Positions 24,529-34,162 of a stretch of DNA of 64,000 bases are shown here, piece by piece. The translations under genes and the position numbers were made by a program. The stretch is from an uncultured Trueperaceae bacterium (GTDB taxonomy: Bacteria; Deinococcota; Deinococci; Deinococcales; Trueperaceae). Every line of letters begins with the position of its first letter. Position 1 is the first letter of the stretch. The DNA is taken from contig CALCHY010000302.1 of assembly GCA_937907415.1 (NCBI GenBank), positions 1 to 64,000 on the forward strand. The letters are read 5' to 3'. Under the pieces are notes generated by a model that searched no databases, was not told where the DNA came from, and saw nothing but the letters and a program-made list of their open reading frames with translations.

Positions 24529-27500
24529 TTACGCCACGTGCAGGTTGGAGGCGGCAGACGCGGTCAGTTGCGGGATGGTGGTGTCGACCACGTATATGTC
24601 GACCCAGGCGCGGGCTCCATACCGAACGGCTTGCGTGTTGCTCCAATCCACATCACCCATCAGTTTCATAGCTTCGTCCAAGGGCAACTCGAGTAGTTCC
24701 TCGAGTCGCAGCATGGAGTCAACGATGATCTCATCCCCGCTCTCGATGGCCGTGATGAGGATTATCTCCTCGCTACCGGAAGCGCCTTCAGGGTCGAGGA
24801 GGATCCAGTCGCGCTCCTCCCCCTCGATGCGGTGCGTTACGCGCTTGAAGTGCTCTGGTACCTTGCTGACGTTGGAGTATTGCAAGCGTTTGAGGACGGC
24901 TTCGTACGGGATGAGGAGGCGGGGGCCCGCGTACCGGCCGAGCGCATTAGGGCGTTCGAGGGTTTCGGGGGCGGCGGGGTGCCCTACGAGCTGCTCCTTG
25001 TTCTCCTCTGCCCATTCGTGCACTTTGGCGCGGTTGAAGTCCTTGGCTAGCAGGACCGTGTCAGCGTTGCTCTTCTCTCCGTAGCGCACGATCACCGCGG
25101 CGTTCTGCTGCACGAAGTCTGGTTTGGGTTTGAGGCCCGGCGGCGCCGTGCTGGCTGGGTCACCGAGTTGCTCGGGAGCTTCGTCCCCCCCGAACGAAGG
25201 GGCGTCCTCCACTGGGGGCGCCCATTCAGCGACGCTTGGGGGCGCTTCGTTCCTGCTTGCTTGGGGGCTCGGCAGGTCGGGGAAAGGGGGCGCTTCGCTG
25301 AGGCGCTGGGCGGCGGCTCGCGGGTCGTTGCCGCGGAGCGCCTCTTCGGCTTGGGTGGCTGGCGCGGCTTCTGGTTCGGGTTGGCGCGACTCAGGAGTCG
25401 GGGTGGCTGCCTTCGGGCCTGTGGGTACTTTCCGCTGGGGCTTAGGTTTGGGTTCGGGGCGGGGCGGCAGGGCGTCGAGGGCTGGTTCCGGGAGGCCCCA
25501 AAGCGCCTTCGGCCTGATGATGAGGAGCCCGTCGCGCTCGACGGCGAGCGCCAGCTGTCGCCAGTAGGCGCTTTGCGCGTGGAGGCGATTCCCGTCAACT
25601 TGGTTGATGGGTGCGGTCAAGACCTGGTCCCCGTCCATCTCGCGCCAGGAGAGGTGCTTACCTTTGCTGAGGCGCCTGATCTCCTTGCGGAGCCCTTGTT
25701 TGACGGCGTTGTGACTGAGGGGCAGTTGGACGCTCGGGCCTTGTGGGTCGGATAGGGCCGCGCGCTGTTGACGCGAGAGCCCCTTGACGCCCTCCCGGTA
25801 GTAATAGGTAGTGAAGTTCTCGCCTAAGTGCATGAGGCCGGCGCGCGTGAGGGCGATCTCGCCCTTGCGGTAGACGAGGAACTTCGAGTGCGTGACGAGG
25901 AGTTCCCGATTCGGTTCAAGGCGCGCTTCGATGTCTGGCGACAGGGGGAAGGCGAGCTCGAGTAGGCGTTTGCCTTTGCTGACCCTGACGACGCTGGGGG
26001 TAATGCGGGCGTTGATGAGGCTGCCGATGAGCATGTTGAAGCGCTTGGTGCCTTTCGGCTGTGGGGCGACGGGCTCGGCGGGCGCCGGGGGAGGTGCCTT
26101 CTGGTGGTTCGGCGCGGGGGCGGGAGGGCGCGCGGGGGCGGGGACGCTCGGGGTGGGCCGCGGCGCGTTCGTGGGGGGTGGAGTCGGCCGTGCCGGGGAA
26201 GGGGACGGCGGGCGGGGGGCGTTGTGCTCGACGGGGCGGGGGGCGTTGTGCTCGACGGGGCGGGTGGCGGGCGGCGTTGCGGGTGGGGCGTGGTGCGCGA
26301 GCTTGCTGGTGCGTTCTTGGTGCTCGCGGTGGGAGCGTTCTTCGGCGATGCGGGTTTCGACTTCGCGGAGTTTGGCGTCGAGGATGTGTTGTTTGCGGTC
26401 GGCGGAGAGGCGGTTGAAGCGTTCGGCGATCCACTCGTATGGGTTGAGCTTGTCGGGGATGCGCTGGTAGTCGGCGTGGTAGGGGTTCTTGTAGCCGCGG
26501 ACGTGCGCTTCGTCGAGGCGCGGCAGCACGACGCGCACGGGAGCGACGCCGTTTAGGAATGCGACGCCTTCGGCTTGGGGCCATTCCTTCATTTCTTCGG
26601 TGCTCATGAGGGGGCGACTGACTTCGCGCGTGTTGACGCTGGTGCGGCTCTCAAGTCCGCCCTTGCTGTCGCTTGTGCTCTGCTCGATGGTGGTGAGGTT
26701 GCCCGCGAACTTGCTGAACAGGTCCGCGTCACCGAACCGGATGTAACGCGGGAATATTAGTACGCTTTGGAAGTTACTGCGATAGAAACTTTCCCATTCT
26801 TGGTGACCATACACGGCAGCCCCCTGAGCCATGTTTTGCACGGTCACGTGGTAGGAAAGTCGTCTGGAACGCATTGTTGCGAAGTCAGCGCCGATGTCGG
26901 GGAGCGGACCGAAGTTCGCGAACTCGTCTAGATAGTAACTGATTGGTATGGGGAAGACGCCGCTGTTCTCGCGGCTGATCTCGCCGAGCTCGTTGTCGAT
27001 GCTGCGTTTGATGAGCTGCAGGAACATCTGCCCGTTCGGCCCGAGCTTCTGCTGCGGCACCCCGATGTAGAGGATGGTCTTTTCGTTAGCGAAGCGACGC
27101 AGGTCGATGTTCTCACGCGGGTCCTTGCTGAGCTGCCCGAACGCGAGGAGATCGGGGTCGCCGAAGATCTCCAGCTTGCCGAGCAGCCCGTTGAGGACGC
27201 CCTTCTGTCTCTCGACGTCCATGCCGTTTAGGACGGTCTTCACCATGGCGGCTACGTCGGGGTCGCCGGCGTCCTTGACGTACTGGCTCATGCCCTCGAA
27301 GCCGTTGCGGAGCGCGTCGACGATCTCCTTTAGGGAGCCGTTCTCCTTGCGGGCCGCAGCGAGGATAAGCGCGGAGAGGATGATGCGTTCGTTGTTGCGG
27401 TAGAACTCGCTGCCTTCGCTGCCCTGTCCGGGCGGCAGGATCATGCTCGCGACTTGGCGGGCCCCCGTCTCGGTGGTCGCCTTGGAGAGCAGGGAGTAGC

Positions 27501-28173
27501 GATGCGTCACTTGGTCGTAGGGGAGCATGAGCTGCACGTTGTAGCCGTAGGTGTCGGCTGCGAGCGTGACCATGTCGAAGAACCCGCCTCGAGGGTCAGG
27601 GTACTTGAGGTCGAAGACGATGATGTTCACACCGTCTTTCATGTCCTGGATGATGTTCTGCTTGTGGTATCCGGTGCTCTTGCGCGCACCTGGGCCACCG
27701 ATGACGAGGCAGTGGCTGAAGCGGATGTGTTCAGGCAACTGGATGGTGCTGCGCGAGTCCTTGTGGATGCCGAAGTAACCACGCAAGCCTTGGTTGGCTT
27801 TGCTCTTGATGTACCCTTCGCGCTTGAGTTCGGCTGTTGTGCCCCAGTGGGCTTGGCCGGGCGCCTTCTGCTGGTCAGGGCGGTGCTGGGCGATGCGCGA
27901 GGCAATGATCGTGGTTATGAGGGCGGGGACGAAGACGATGATGGGGAGTAGCGAGTAGTGCGCCACCCACTGCGAGCCGAGCACGGGCCCGCAGGCGCTG
28001 TCCATGAAGCACCTGTAGAGGAACAGGAGCGTGTTCTCGGGGTCGGCGCCTACGTAGGCCGCCCAGCCGGCACTCGCGAGCGCGGTGAGGCTGCTCATGG
28101 TTGCGGCGAAGACGTTGTATAGCGCCCAGCCGAGCGCGGTGAATGTGATGATGCCTAGTGTGCCTACGATCAC
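24529..28173 (-). CDS. virD4: type IV coupling protein (VirD4/TraG) with long C-terminal extension
   Basis: A 1214-residue protein. Two membrane segments lie in the first 95 residues. The coupling ATPase follows, with a Walker A variant GGPGARKST (159-167) and conserved YYLDEFANFGPLPDIG. It docks substrates to the secretion channel at the inner membrane. From about residue 600 a Pro-rich linker carries a perfect octapeptide duplication (RPVEHNAP twice). It is followed by an extra domain (about 700-880), another Pro-rich linker and a C-terminal acidic domain (about 1030-1200). Typical VirD4 proteins have 500-700 residues, so nearly half is extension. GTG 28173 has AGGAG five bases upstream. 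Confidence 0.93.
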   Translation of the reverse strand: MIVGTLGIITFTALGWALYNVFAATMSSLTALASAGWAAYVGADPENTLLFLYRCFMDSACGPVLGSQWVAHYSLLPIIVFVPALITTIIASRIAQHRPDQQKAPGQAHWGTTAELKREGYIKSKANQGLRGYFGIHKDSRSTIQLPEHIRFSHCLVIGGPGARKSTGYHKQNIIQDMKDGVNIIVFDLKYPDPRGGFFDMVTLAADTYGYNVQLMLPYDQVTHRYSLLSKATTETGARQVASMILPPGQGSEGSEFYRNNERIILSALILAAARKENGSLKEIVDALRNGFEGMSQYVKDAGDPDVAAMVKTVLNGMDVERQKGVLNGLLGKLEIFGDPDLLAFGQLSKDPRENIDLRRFANEKTILYIGVPQQKLGPNGQMFLQLIKRSIDNELGEISRENSGVFPIPISYYLDEFANFGPLPDIGADFATMRSRRLSYHVTVQNMAQGAAVYGHQEWESFYRSNFQSVLIFPRYIRFGDADLFSKFAGNLTTIEQSTSDSKGGLESRTSVNTREVSRPLMSTEEMKEWPQAEGVAFLNGVAPVRVVLPRLDEAHVRGYKNPYHADYQRIPDKLNPYEWIAERFNRLSADRKQHILDAKLREVETRIAEERSHREHQERTSKLAHHAPPATPPATRPVEHNAPRPVEHNAPRPPSPSPARPTPPPTNAPRPTPSVPAPARPPAPAPNHQKAPPPAPAEPVAPQPKGTKRFNMLIGSLINARITPSVVRVSKGKRLLELAFPLSPDIEARLEPNRELLVTHSKFLVYRKGEIALTRAGLMHLGENFTTYYYREGVKGLSRQQRAALSDPQGPSVQLPLSHNAVKQGLRKEIRRLSKGKHLSWREMDGDQVLTAPINQVDGNRLHAQSAYWRQLALAVERDGLLIIRPKALWGLPEPALDALPPRPEPKPKPQRKVPTGPKAATPTPESRQPEPEAAPATQAEEALRGNDPRAAAQRLSEAPPFPDLPSPQASRNEAPPSVAEWAPPVEDAPSFGGDEAPEQLGDPASTAPPGLKPKPDFVQQNAAVIVRYGEKSNADTVLLAKDFNRAKVHEWAEENKEQLVGHPAAPETLERPNALGRYAGPRLLIPYEAVLKRLQYSNVSKVPEHFKRVTHRIEGEERDWILLDPEGASGSEEIILITAIESGDEIIVDSMLRLEELLELPLDEAMKLMGDVDWSNTQAVRYGARAWVDIYVVDTTIPQLTASAASNLHVA
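26213..26264. repeat. 24-bp tandem duplication inside the coupling-protein gene
   Basis: Two adjacent copies of a 24-base unit (GGGCGTTGTGCTCGACGGGG...) encode RPVEHNAP twice in the Pro-rich linker. Confidence 0.7.
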
Positions 28174-28191
28174 TGTCGCTCCTGAGTGGGG

Positions 28192-29640
28192 TTAGTTGAG
28201 CATCCGCCCCGTGGGGAGGGGCGCTTGGGGGTGGATGGTTGGGGCGTCGGCGGCCTGAGTGGTGGGCTGAACGTGCGCTATGTGGTTGTCGGTATTGCGG
28301 GGAGAGCCGGTATCCCTGGGGGAGGTCTGTTGTGGAGCGATGGTTTCGGGGTTGCCCGTCCCTCCACCGCTCGCTCCACCCCGCGCTTTGGTTGTGGTAG
28401 TGGTCATTTGGGAGGATTCGGCGTCGCCCTTGCCGCCCTTGGCGGACCCTCCGCGGCCCTTGAGCCCCAGCATTGCGCCGGTCATGCCTTTGGCTTGCGC
28501 CGAGATGCCGCCGACGAACTTTTGCACTAGGGTTTGCAGGAGGAAGATTAGGCCTATGGCGGTTATTAGCCCGAGAACGAACTGAACGAGCATGCCCATT
28601 ATGTTGCCGAAGAACTTGAGGCCGGCTCCCCCGGCGGCAATCCAGCGTTCGAAGGCTCGGGTTATTCCGATGCCTCCGCCTTCTGCGATTGCTTGAACCG
28701 TCTGTTCGTACTCATCGACGACTTCGGTAATGTCGTGGAGGAAGCCGGTTAGGGGGGTGACGATTGCGACTTGCGCCGTTACGCCCCACATGAGTGGGAA
28801 GACGACCATGGTGAGGACGGCGCCGAGCATCACTTTGGTCCAGTGGCCGAGGAAGGCGCCGCCGCTGCCTGCAAGGATCATGATGGCCCCGATTGGTAGC
28901 ACCCAGGCGCCGATGATTACTGCTAAGGCGCTGCCGAAGATGATCATTGAGTAGAGCGCCATTATGGGTAGGAGTACCGCGTCAATGATGCGCATCAGGG
29001 GTATTCCTCTTAACGCCTTACCTGCGCCTTGGCTGGTGGCCTTTAGGACGTTCATGGCTGATTGCAGTGATTTGCCTTTTGACAGCCCGACTGCGGTGCC
29101 GCCAGCGACGCCACCCACGATGCTGCCCATTTGGGGAACGACCTCAGACGCGGCGATGGCGGTTGCGGCCGCGTCGGGGTCGATCTGGCGGGACATGTCA
29201 GCCAACGCTTCCCAAACGGCGTTAGCGCCGGTGTCGTGGCTGAAGGTGTACGAGTATTGCCACAGGTCGAACATGGCGCTGCGGATGGGCGTGAGTGAGA
29301 GCATCAACGCAAACCCGAACATGGCCGCGGTTAGGAACACCCGCAGTTTCGCGCCGGCGTTCGGGTCGAGACTCAAGGAGAGTGTGCGGCCGACGAAGAA
29401 GACCAGCAATACCGCCCACGCGATACCGTCGATCCACGCGAAGAGGTTGATGCTGTCAGCGACGCGGGCGATGGCGCAGATCCACTCAGCGCTGTGAGGA
29501 ACTGCTGACTCGACCGCCGTAAGTTTGGAGCACCCCTCGAACCCCTCACTCAAACTGGGGGTTTCGTCGGCCGCAAAGGCTGTCGCCAGCAGCGAGAGCA
29601 CCGCCAGCAACAGTAGTGTCTTGGCCGCGAGCCGGTTCAA
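28192..29640 (-). CDS. VirB6/TrbL-like polytopic T4SS membrane protein
   Basis: A 482-residue protein with a signal-like N-terminus ending AFAADE and about seven membrane segments between residues 65 and 370. A Gly-rich amphipathic region (GGVAGGTAVGLSKGKSL) and a Gly/Ser/Thr-rich polar tail are typical of TrbL/VirB6, the inner-membrane channel part. Start TTG 29640 comes one base after the stop of the VirB5-like gene, so translation is probably coupled. Confidence 0.8.
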   Translation of the reverse strand: MNRLAAKTLLLLAVLSLLATAFAADETPSLSEGFEGCSKLTAVESAVPHSAEWICAIARVADSINLFAWIDGIAWAVLLVFFVGRTLSLSLDPNAGAKLRVFLTAAMFGFALMLSLTPIRSAMFDLWQYSYTFSHDTGANAVWEALADMSRQIDPDAAATAIAASEVVPQMGSIVGGVAGGTAVGLSKGKSLQSAMNVLKATSQGAGKALRGIPLMRIIDAVLLPIMALYSMIIFGSALAVIIGAWVLPIGAIMILAGSGGAFLGHWTKVMLGAVLTMVVFPLMWGVTAQVAIVTPLTGFLHDITEVVDEYEQTVQAIAEGGGIGITRAFERWIAAGGAGLKFFGNIMGMLVQFVLGLITAIGLIFLLQTLVQKFVGGISAQAKGMTGAMLGLKGRGGSAKGGKGDAESSQMTTTTTKARGGASGGGTGNPETIAPQQTSPRDTGSPRNTDNHIAHVQPTTQAADAPTIHPQAPLPTGRMLN

Positions 29641-29641
29641 G

Positions 29642-30766
29642 TCAGCACTTACCGAATAAGCCGCAGTAGGCGAAATTGATGTCCTTCATCGGTTGCGGGC
29701 TGGTGATGTAGTTAACGTCTTCGATCGCCTTGTTGAGTTGCTGGAGCGATGAACTCATTTCCTCGGTGGCCTCGATGATGTTCTGGTTGGCTTCGGCTTC
29801 GGCTTCCTGCAAGGCGCGTTCCTGCTCAGCGATGGTGGCGGCGGCAAGGATGCCCAGTTGGTGGTTCGTGATGGCTTGCTGCCGCGCGTTGGCTTGCAAG
29901 TTCTCAATCAACGCACCGGAGAAGACTGCATCGTTCTTGAGTTGGCCAGCGATAGCTTCTGTAAGCACATTGATGGATTGACGCACTGAGGTGGCGCGTT
30001 GCGCGTCCTGAACTACGCTCTGCGCCACTCCACCCTGCCGAAGCGTGTCCTCGATGGTCTGCTGGTGTGCGTTGTTCTCGAGCTGCTGTTGGAGGAGTTC
30101 GCTTGCGGCGTGGTTGAGGGCTTCGGCCTCTAACCCTTGCTCGGCGGCCGCGCTGTACCCGTCGATGACCGTCGGTAATAGGACTGCGCGTGGCACGAAA
30201 CCATCGAGGACAACCTGGCGGGACGGCTTCTCGTCGGCGTTGCCGTCGAGCGCGCCTCGGGCGGCGTCATAGTCTTCCTTGGCCTTCTCAATGGCGGCTT
30301 CCCGGAGTCCTTCGACGGTCTGTTGCGTGGCTTCGCGGTAGGCGGAGAGGAACGCCTCGTCTCCTTCGAGGGCCGTACGGAGCTGCGCATCTAGTTCCCC
30401 GATCATCTCGTTGGCCTGTTCGGTGCCGACGCGGCCACCGATGGTGCTGGCGATGCCAGCGAGGGTGTCGTTGATGAAGTCCTCAGTAATGCTCAGCGCG
30501 CCGTCCCGTAAACCCTTGAGGCTCTTCGTGCTCTTCCCGACGATGTCGGCGTACTGGCACAGCGGGCGTAGGTCGAGGCCGAACTCACTGAGGCCGGGAA
30601 TGTCGAAACTGAGGTCTCCGAGCGGAACGCTTGTCATCGCGCCTTGGCCGTCACAAAGGGCGGCGAGCGTGCTGTCGAATATCGTCTCGACGCCCCCGTT
30701 GCCTTGCGCGAACGCTTGTGGGGTAAGGAGGGCGGTGGCGAGAATGATGCAGCGGATTGTCTTCAT
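29642..30766 (-). CDS. VirB5/TrbJ-like exported helical protein
   Basis: A 374-residue protein with a signal peptide (MKTIRCIILATALLTPQAFAQ). The mature part is almost all helical and rich in Ala, Gln and Glu (QANARQQAITNHQLGILAAATIAEQERALQEAEAEA), like TrbJ/VirB5 pilus-tip proteins. Its position between VirB4 and VirB6 agrees. Four Cys residues, two near the N-terminus and two at the very end (CGLFGKC), may form disulfides. ATG 30766 overlaps the VirB4 stop by four bases and has AGGAG 7 bases upstream. Confidence 0.6.
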   Translation of the reverse strand: MKTIRCIILATALLTPQAFAQGNGGVETIFDSTLAALCDGQGAMTSVPLGDLSFDIPGLSEFGLDLRPLCQYADIVGKSTKSLKGLRDGALSITEDFINDTLAGIASTIGGRVGTEQANEMIGELDAQLRTALEGDEAFLSAYREATQQTVEGLREAAIEKAKEDYDAARGALDGNADEKPSRQVVLDGFVPRAVLLPTVIDGYSAAAEQGLEAEALNHAASELLQQQLENNAHQQTIEDTLRQGGVAQSVVQDAQRATSVRQSINVLTEAIAGQLKNDAVFSGALIENLQANARQQAITNHQLGILAAATIAEQERALQEAEAEANQNIIEATEEMSSSLQQLNKAIEDVNYITSPQPMKDINFAYCGLFGKC

Positions 30767-33294
30767 GAGTCGGCTCCTCTCGGATGGTGTTGCGCCAGCC
30801 AGTCGATGGCTCGGGTGAGGTTGTGGTTGTGCTTGGCGAGCGCCTCGTTTCGCAATGCCATGTCCGCGGGGTGAGTGGTGAAGAGCCAGTATTCGTAGGG
30901 GAGGGGGCGGAGTAGCAGCACGTCGCCTTCAATGCCGTCTTCCTTGCGGATGAAACTGATGAACTCGCTATAGAGACCGCGGCGCCCCGTGAGGCCACGG
31001 AACACCTGCATGGCGTTGTCAGGCAGGTGGAAGAGATCCTGGATGACGTCGTCTTCGCCTGGGAGGCGCAGGAAGAAGTGGAAGTTGGCGTTCTGGATGA
31101 TGCCGCGCGCTTCTGGCGTGAGGAAGTCCTGCAGCGACTGGGTGACGCTGTAGGCGGCGGCGTTGTAGCGGCGGAAGCGGCGGTAGAGCTCGACGATGAA
31201 GGCGGCCGCTTCGGGGATCTTGAGCATCGACCACATCTCGTCGAAAACGACGATCTTCTTACGAGCCGGGTCCTGCTTGACGCGGCGCCACACGAGGTCG
31301 GCGATGAGCAGCACGCCGACGGCGCGGAGTTGCGGGTTGGCTTCGAGGCCGGTGGTCTCGTAATAGACGATGGGCGCGTCCGTGTTGATGTTCGTGGGGC
31401 GGTCAATGAATGCGCCCAGGGCGGTGTCGCCCGTCCACCCCTGCAAGTCAGCCACGAGTTGCTTGGCGATCTTCCGCTCCAAGTCGCTGATACTGCGGTC
31501 GCCTACCTCCTCTATGGTGTTGAGGGTGCGAACGAAGTTGCCGAGGGTGACGCCGTCGAAGACGGCTTCGACCTCGCCCGTCTGCGGGTTGCGTCGTTGG
31601 CTGGTGGCGCGAGCGTACGTTTGGGTGATGGCCGCGTCGATGATGCCGTCTTGGGCGCCACTGACGTTGGCGCCGCGAGCTCCGAGCATGGTCTTGATTA
31701 CTGCCATTAGGAACGCCTTGCGCTCTTCGTCGGGTTCAATCATGCCGTCGGGGAGCTCAAAGGGGTTGATGCTGACGCCGTTCTGCGGCTCGATTGGGAT
31801 GGTGGCGCCGTCGTAGAGGTCGACAAGGTGCCTGTACCCGTAGCCGCGGTCGACGATGATCACGTCGGTGTCCTGCCGGAGCAAGTCGTTTAGATAGCAC
31901 TGCATGAAGAACGTCTTGCCCGAGCCGCTGCCGCCGATGACGATGCCGTTCCAGTTGGTGGCCTTGGGGTCGAATGGGTCGACGGCCGTGATGCCGTCAT
32001 AGCGGTTCCAGAAGAGCGTGGTGGGCTTGCGCGAGCCGGACCAGGGGCTGCTGGTGGGAATGAATGCGGTGGCGTTCTCCTCGAGCTGGGTGAAGAGCCG
32101 TTCGTTGTTCTTACCGCCTCCGGGCGAAAGCGCTAGGAACTGTTCGGTGAGGCCGAGAGTTTCGCGGAGCGTTTCGAGGCCGCTGATGCCACTGAGTTCG
32201 CTCATGACGTGCTGGACGCCCTGCTCTAGGCGTTCGCGGTCGTTCTCGAGGACGATCATGCTGAGGCCGAGGTCGAAGAAGTGACTGCCGCTGCTGGCGC
32301 TCTGCATGAGGGCGCCGTCGGTTTCTGCGAAGCCCGTGCGGGTGCCGGCGTCGGCGTAGTCGGTGAAGGTGTCGTCGTTGGCGGCCGCTTGGTAACGCCT
32401 GGCGCGCGCGGTGAGTTCGCGGACCATGGCGTTGTGGGGGTTGTGCCGGAAGTCGAGCACGAGCCAGAACATGTGGGGGGTGCGCAGCATGTGGTTGAGC
32501 ATGCTGGTGTACGTGTAGCCGACGGGGAGCTTTTGCATGCTGATGATGCCCCAGTAGGTGTTGTCGTACTGGAAGTAGCTGAGGGGGCGCATGGGCATGT
32601 CGCTTCGCACGAGTTGGCTGCGGAGCGTGCGGTCGGCGGCTTCCGGGTTCTGGCGTAGGAACTTGTGGTCGGCGTAGATTTTGGTCGGCGCGAAGGCGGG
32701 GGCCTTGAACGAGCGGCGACTAGGGTTGAAATAGCGCCACATGAGGCCGTAGAGGTCTTGCGCGCCCATGGGGCGGGGGGTGAGGTTCATGCGGGAAAGC
32801 ATGGCCATGAGCCGCTGGCGGGTGGTCATTGCGCTCTTGTGGATGGCGGGGAACTCGTCGCGGAGGTACGCCTGGCGCTTCTTGCGTTTGCGCCTGGGAC
32901 TGGTGGTGAAGAGGATGTAGGCGCGGTACTGGATGAGTTGCCCCTGCTGGCGCATGTGCATGAGCGCTGCGACCTTACGGTCAGTGATGGCGCGCGCCTG
33001 CGGGTGGTCGTTGACGGTGCCGCCTTCGTACTCACGGATGAGTTTCTCCCCGAAGGGGCTGGCTTCGATATAGAGGCGCAGTCGTTCGTTCTGCGGGAGT
33101 GCGTTGCGTAGGGTCGCCATCCAGCCGAGGTGGAGGCTGTCGGCGGCGCTGGTGGGGAGGAGGGTGGTTGGGGGGATCTGGATCTCGATGCCGGCTTCGA
33201 GGGTGCCGTCCTCGGCGACGATCGTGTCCTTGAGCAGGTCCCATTGGGGGAGGCGCATGGTGAGGGACTGGTCTCGTGCGCGGAGGCCGATCAT
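30763..33294 (-). CDS. virB4: VirB4/TrbE-type T4SS ATPase
   Basis: An 843-residue ATPase. The N-terminal CagE/VirB4 domain has FTTSPRRKRKKR... and LGLSMIVLEND. Walker A is GGSGSGKT (454-461), Walker B is KIVVFDEMWSML (about 665-676), and the later YSVTQSLQDFL and FFLRLPGEDD match the family. It powers pilus assembly and substrate transfer at the inner membrane. ATG 33294 overlaps the VirB3-like stop (ATGA). Confidence 0.95.
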   Translation of the reverse strand: MIGLRARDQSLTMRLPQWDLLKDTIVAEDGTLEAGIEIQIPPTTLLPTSAADSLHLGWMATLRNALPQNERLRLYIEASPFGEKLIREYEGGTVNDHPQARAITDRKVAALMHMRQQGQLIQYRAYILFTTSPRRKRKKRQAYLRDEFPAIHKSAMTTRQRLMAMLSRMNLTPRPMGAQDLYGLMWRYFNPSRRSFKAPAFAPTKIYADHKFLRQNPEAADRTLRSQLVRSDMPMRPLSYFQYDNTYWGIISMQKLPVGYTYTSMLNHMLRTPHMFWLVLDFRHNPHNAMVRELTARARRYQAAANDDTFTDYADAGTRTGFAETDGALMQSASSGSHFFDLGLSMIVLENDRERLEQGVQHVMSELSGISGLETLRETLGLTEQFLALSPGGGKNNERLFTQLEENATAFIPTSSPWSGSRKPTTLFWNRYDGITAVDPFDPKATNWNGIVIGGSGSGKTFFMQCYLNDLLRQDTDVIIVDRGYGYRHLVDLYDGATIPIEPQNGVSINPFELPDGMIEPDEERKAFLMAVIKTMLGARGANVSGAQDGIIDAAITQTYARATSQRRNPQTGEVEAVFDGVTLGNFVRTLNTIEEVGDRSISDLERKIAKQLVADLQGWTGDTALGAFIDRPTNINTDAPIVYYETTGLEANPQLRAVGVLLIADLVWRRVKQDPARKKIVVFDEMWSMLKIPEAAAFIVELYRRFRRYNAAAYSVTQSLQDFLTPEARGIIQNANFHFFLRLPGEDDVIQDLFHLPDNAMQVFRGLTGRRGLYSEFISFIRKEDGIEGDVLLLRPLPYEYWLFTTHPADMALRNEALAKHNHNLTRAIDWLAQHHPRGADS

Positions 33295-33635
33295 CGCTTG
33301 CGCCTGTGCTCGCGCTTGGTGGCCATGACGGCTTCGACGTCGACGATGACGGGCGCGGGTTCCAGGTCCGGGGTGGCGTGGAGGCGGTCCTTCTCAGCGA
33401 GCCAGTACAGCAGGTGCATGAAGAACTTGTCTGGGACGTTGTCTTTCATGCTTATCCAGATGCGGGTGATGAGGAAGGTGCCCGCGACGATCAGCAGGAT
33501 GTTGATGCGCGTGTTGAGCGCCGCGGATACCAGGCTGTTCATGAGGAAGAACGACACCGCGGCTACACCCATGTCGGTGAACTCGAGACCGAAGATGGTG
33601 AGCTTGTTATTCAGTTTGTAGACGCGGTGCTGCAT
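33291..33635 (-). CDS. VirB3/TrbD-like membrane protein
   Basis: A 114-residue protein beginning MQHRVYKLNNKLTIFGLEF, with two close membrane segments at about 20-65, then a cytoplasmic tail (PDKFFMHLLYWLAEKDRL). Size, topology and the place just before VirB4 are those of VirB3/TrbD. The start is ATG 33635 with GAGGTAGGG upstream; the longer frame to 33755 is antisense-like filler. Confidence 0.75.
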   Translation of the reverse strand: MQHRVYKLNNKLTIFGLEFTDMGVAAVSFFLMNSLVSAALNTRINILLIVAGTFLITRIWISMKDNVPDKFFMHLLYWLAEKDRLHATPDLEPAPVIVDVEAVMATKREHRRKR

Positions 33636-33648
33636 GCTGGGCCCTACC

Positions 33649-34011
33649 TCAAACCACGCCGCAGAGAGCGGTTTCGCCGGGCATGATCGCCTTGACGATC
33701 TGGCTGGCGCTGATCGCGAGGCCGACGCCGACGATGCCCCATACGACGCCGCCAATGACTCTCTTGCCGCCGATGGCGATGGAGATGCCGCCGACGACCA
33801 CGACTATCAGGCCTATGAGGAAGGCCGCGGGGCCGCTGAGGGCGTTGAAGACCCCGCAGGCGAGTTTGACGATCGGGGTGTTGCCGTCGATCAGGTTCAC
33901 TTCCTGGGCGAACGCGCTGTTAGCCAGCAGTGCGAACAGGAGAATCGAGAGCCTCATTGAGACCGCCCTGACGTCCTGCCCTACGGTCTTGATGGTGGTG
34001 AGTAGTTTCAT
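33649..34011 (-). CDS. VirB2/TrbC-like conjugative pilin
   Basis: A 120-residue protein with a long signal sequence (cleavage expected after AFAQ near residue 36), then a short loop and two hydrophobic helices (AFLIGLIVVVVGGISIAIGG and VIGGVVWGIVGVGLAISASQIV). Two Cys flank the helices. This is the TrbC/VirB2 pilin plan. It is first in the leftward T4SS operon, with AGGAG 8 bases before ATG 34011. Confidence 0.78.
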   Translation of the reverse strand: MKLLTTIKTVGQDVRAVSMRLSILLFALLANSAFAQEVNLIDGNTPIVKLACGVFNALSGPAAFLIGLIVVVVGGISIAIGGKRVIGGVVWGIVGVGLAISASQIVKAIMPGETALCGVV

Positions 34012-34067
34012 GCGAATGACTCCTTGATGGTTTTGCGCTTCTCGCGCAGTAGGCCGGTGCCACCCTC

Positions 34068-34075
34068 AATCTATC
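34068..34075 (-). promoter_or_regulatory. extended -10 promoter candidate of the T4SS operon
   Basis: On the minus strand TGATAGATT contains an extended -10 (TGA-TAGATT). No good -35 was found. It would give a leader of about 50 bases with a normal ribosome site before the pilin gene. Confidence 0.45.
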
Positions 34076-34150
34076 ACTTTTCTCTGTTGTCGCTGGTCAT
34101 TTCTTGACTAGAAGGCCGTTCCTTTCGGGAGAATGGCGTCCGGTCCGCGT

Positions 34151-34156
34151 TATAAT
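34151..34156 (+). promoter_or_regulatory. -10 box TATAAT, leaderless start of the VirB10-like gene
   Basis: A consensus TATAAT, then CTTTCT (6 bases), then ATG 34163. The distance places the transcription start on the A of ATG. No clear -35. Confidence 0.65.
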
Positions 34157-34162
34157 CTTTCT

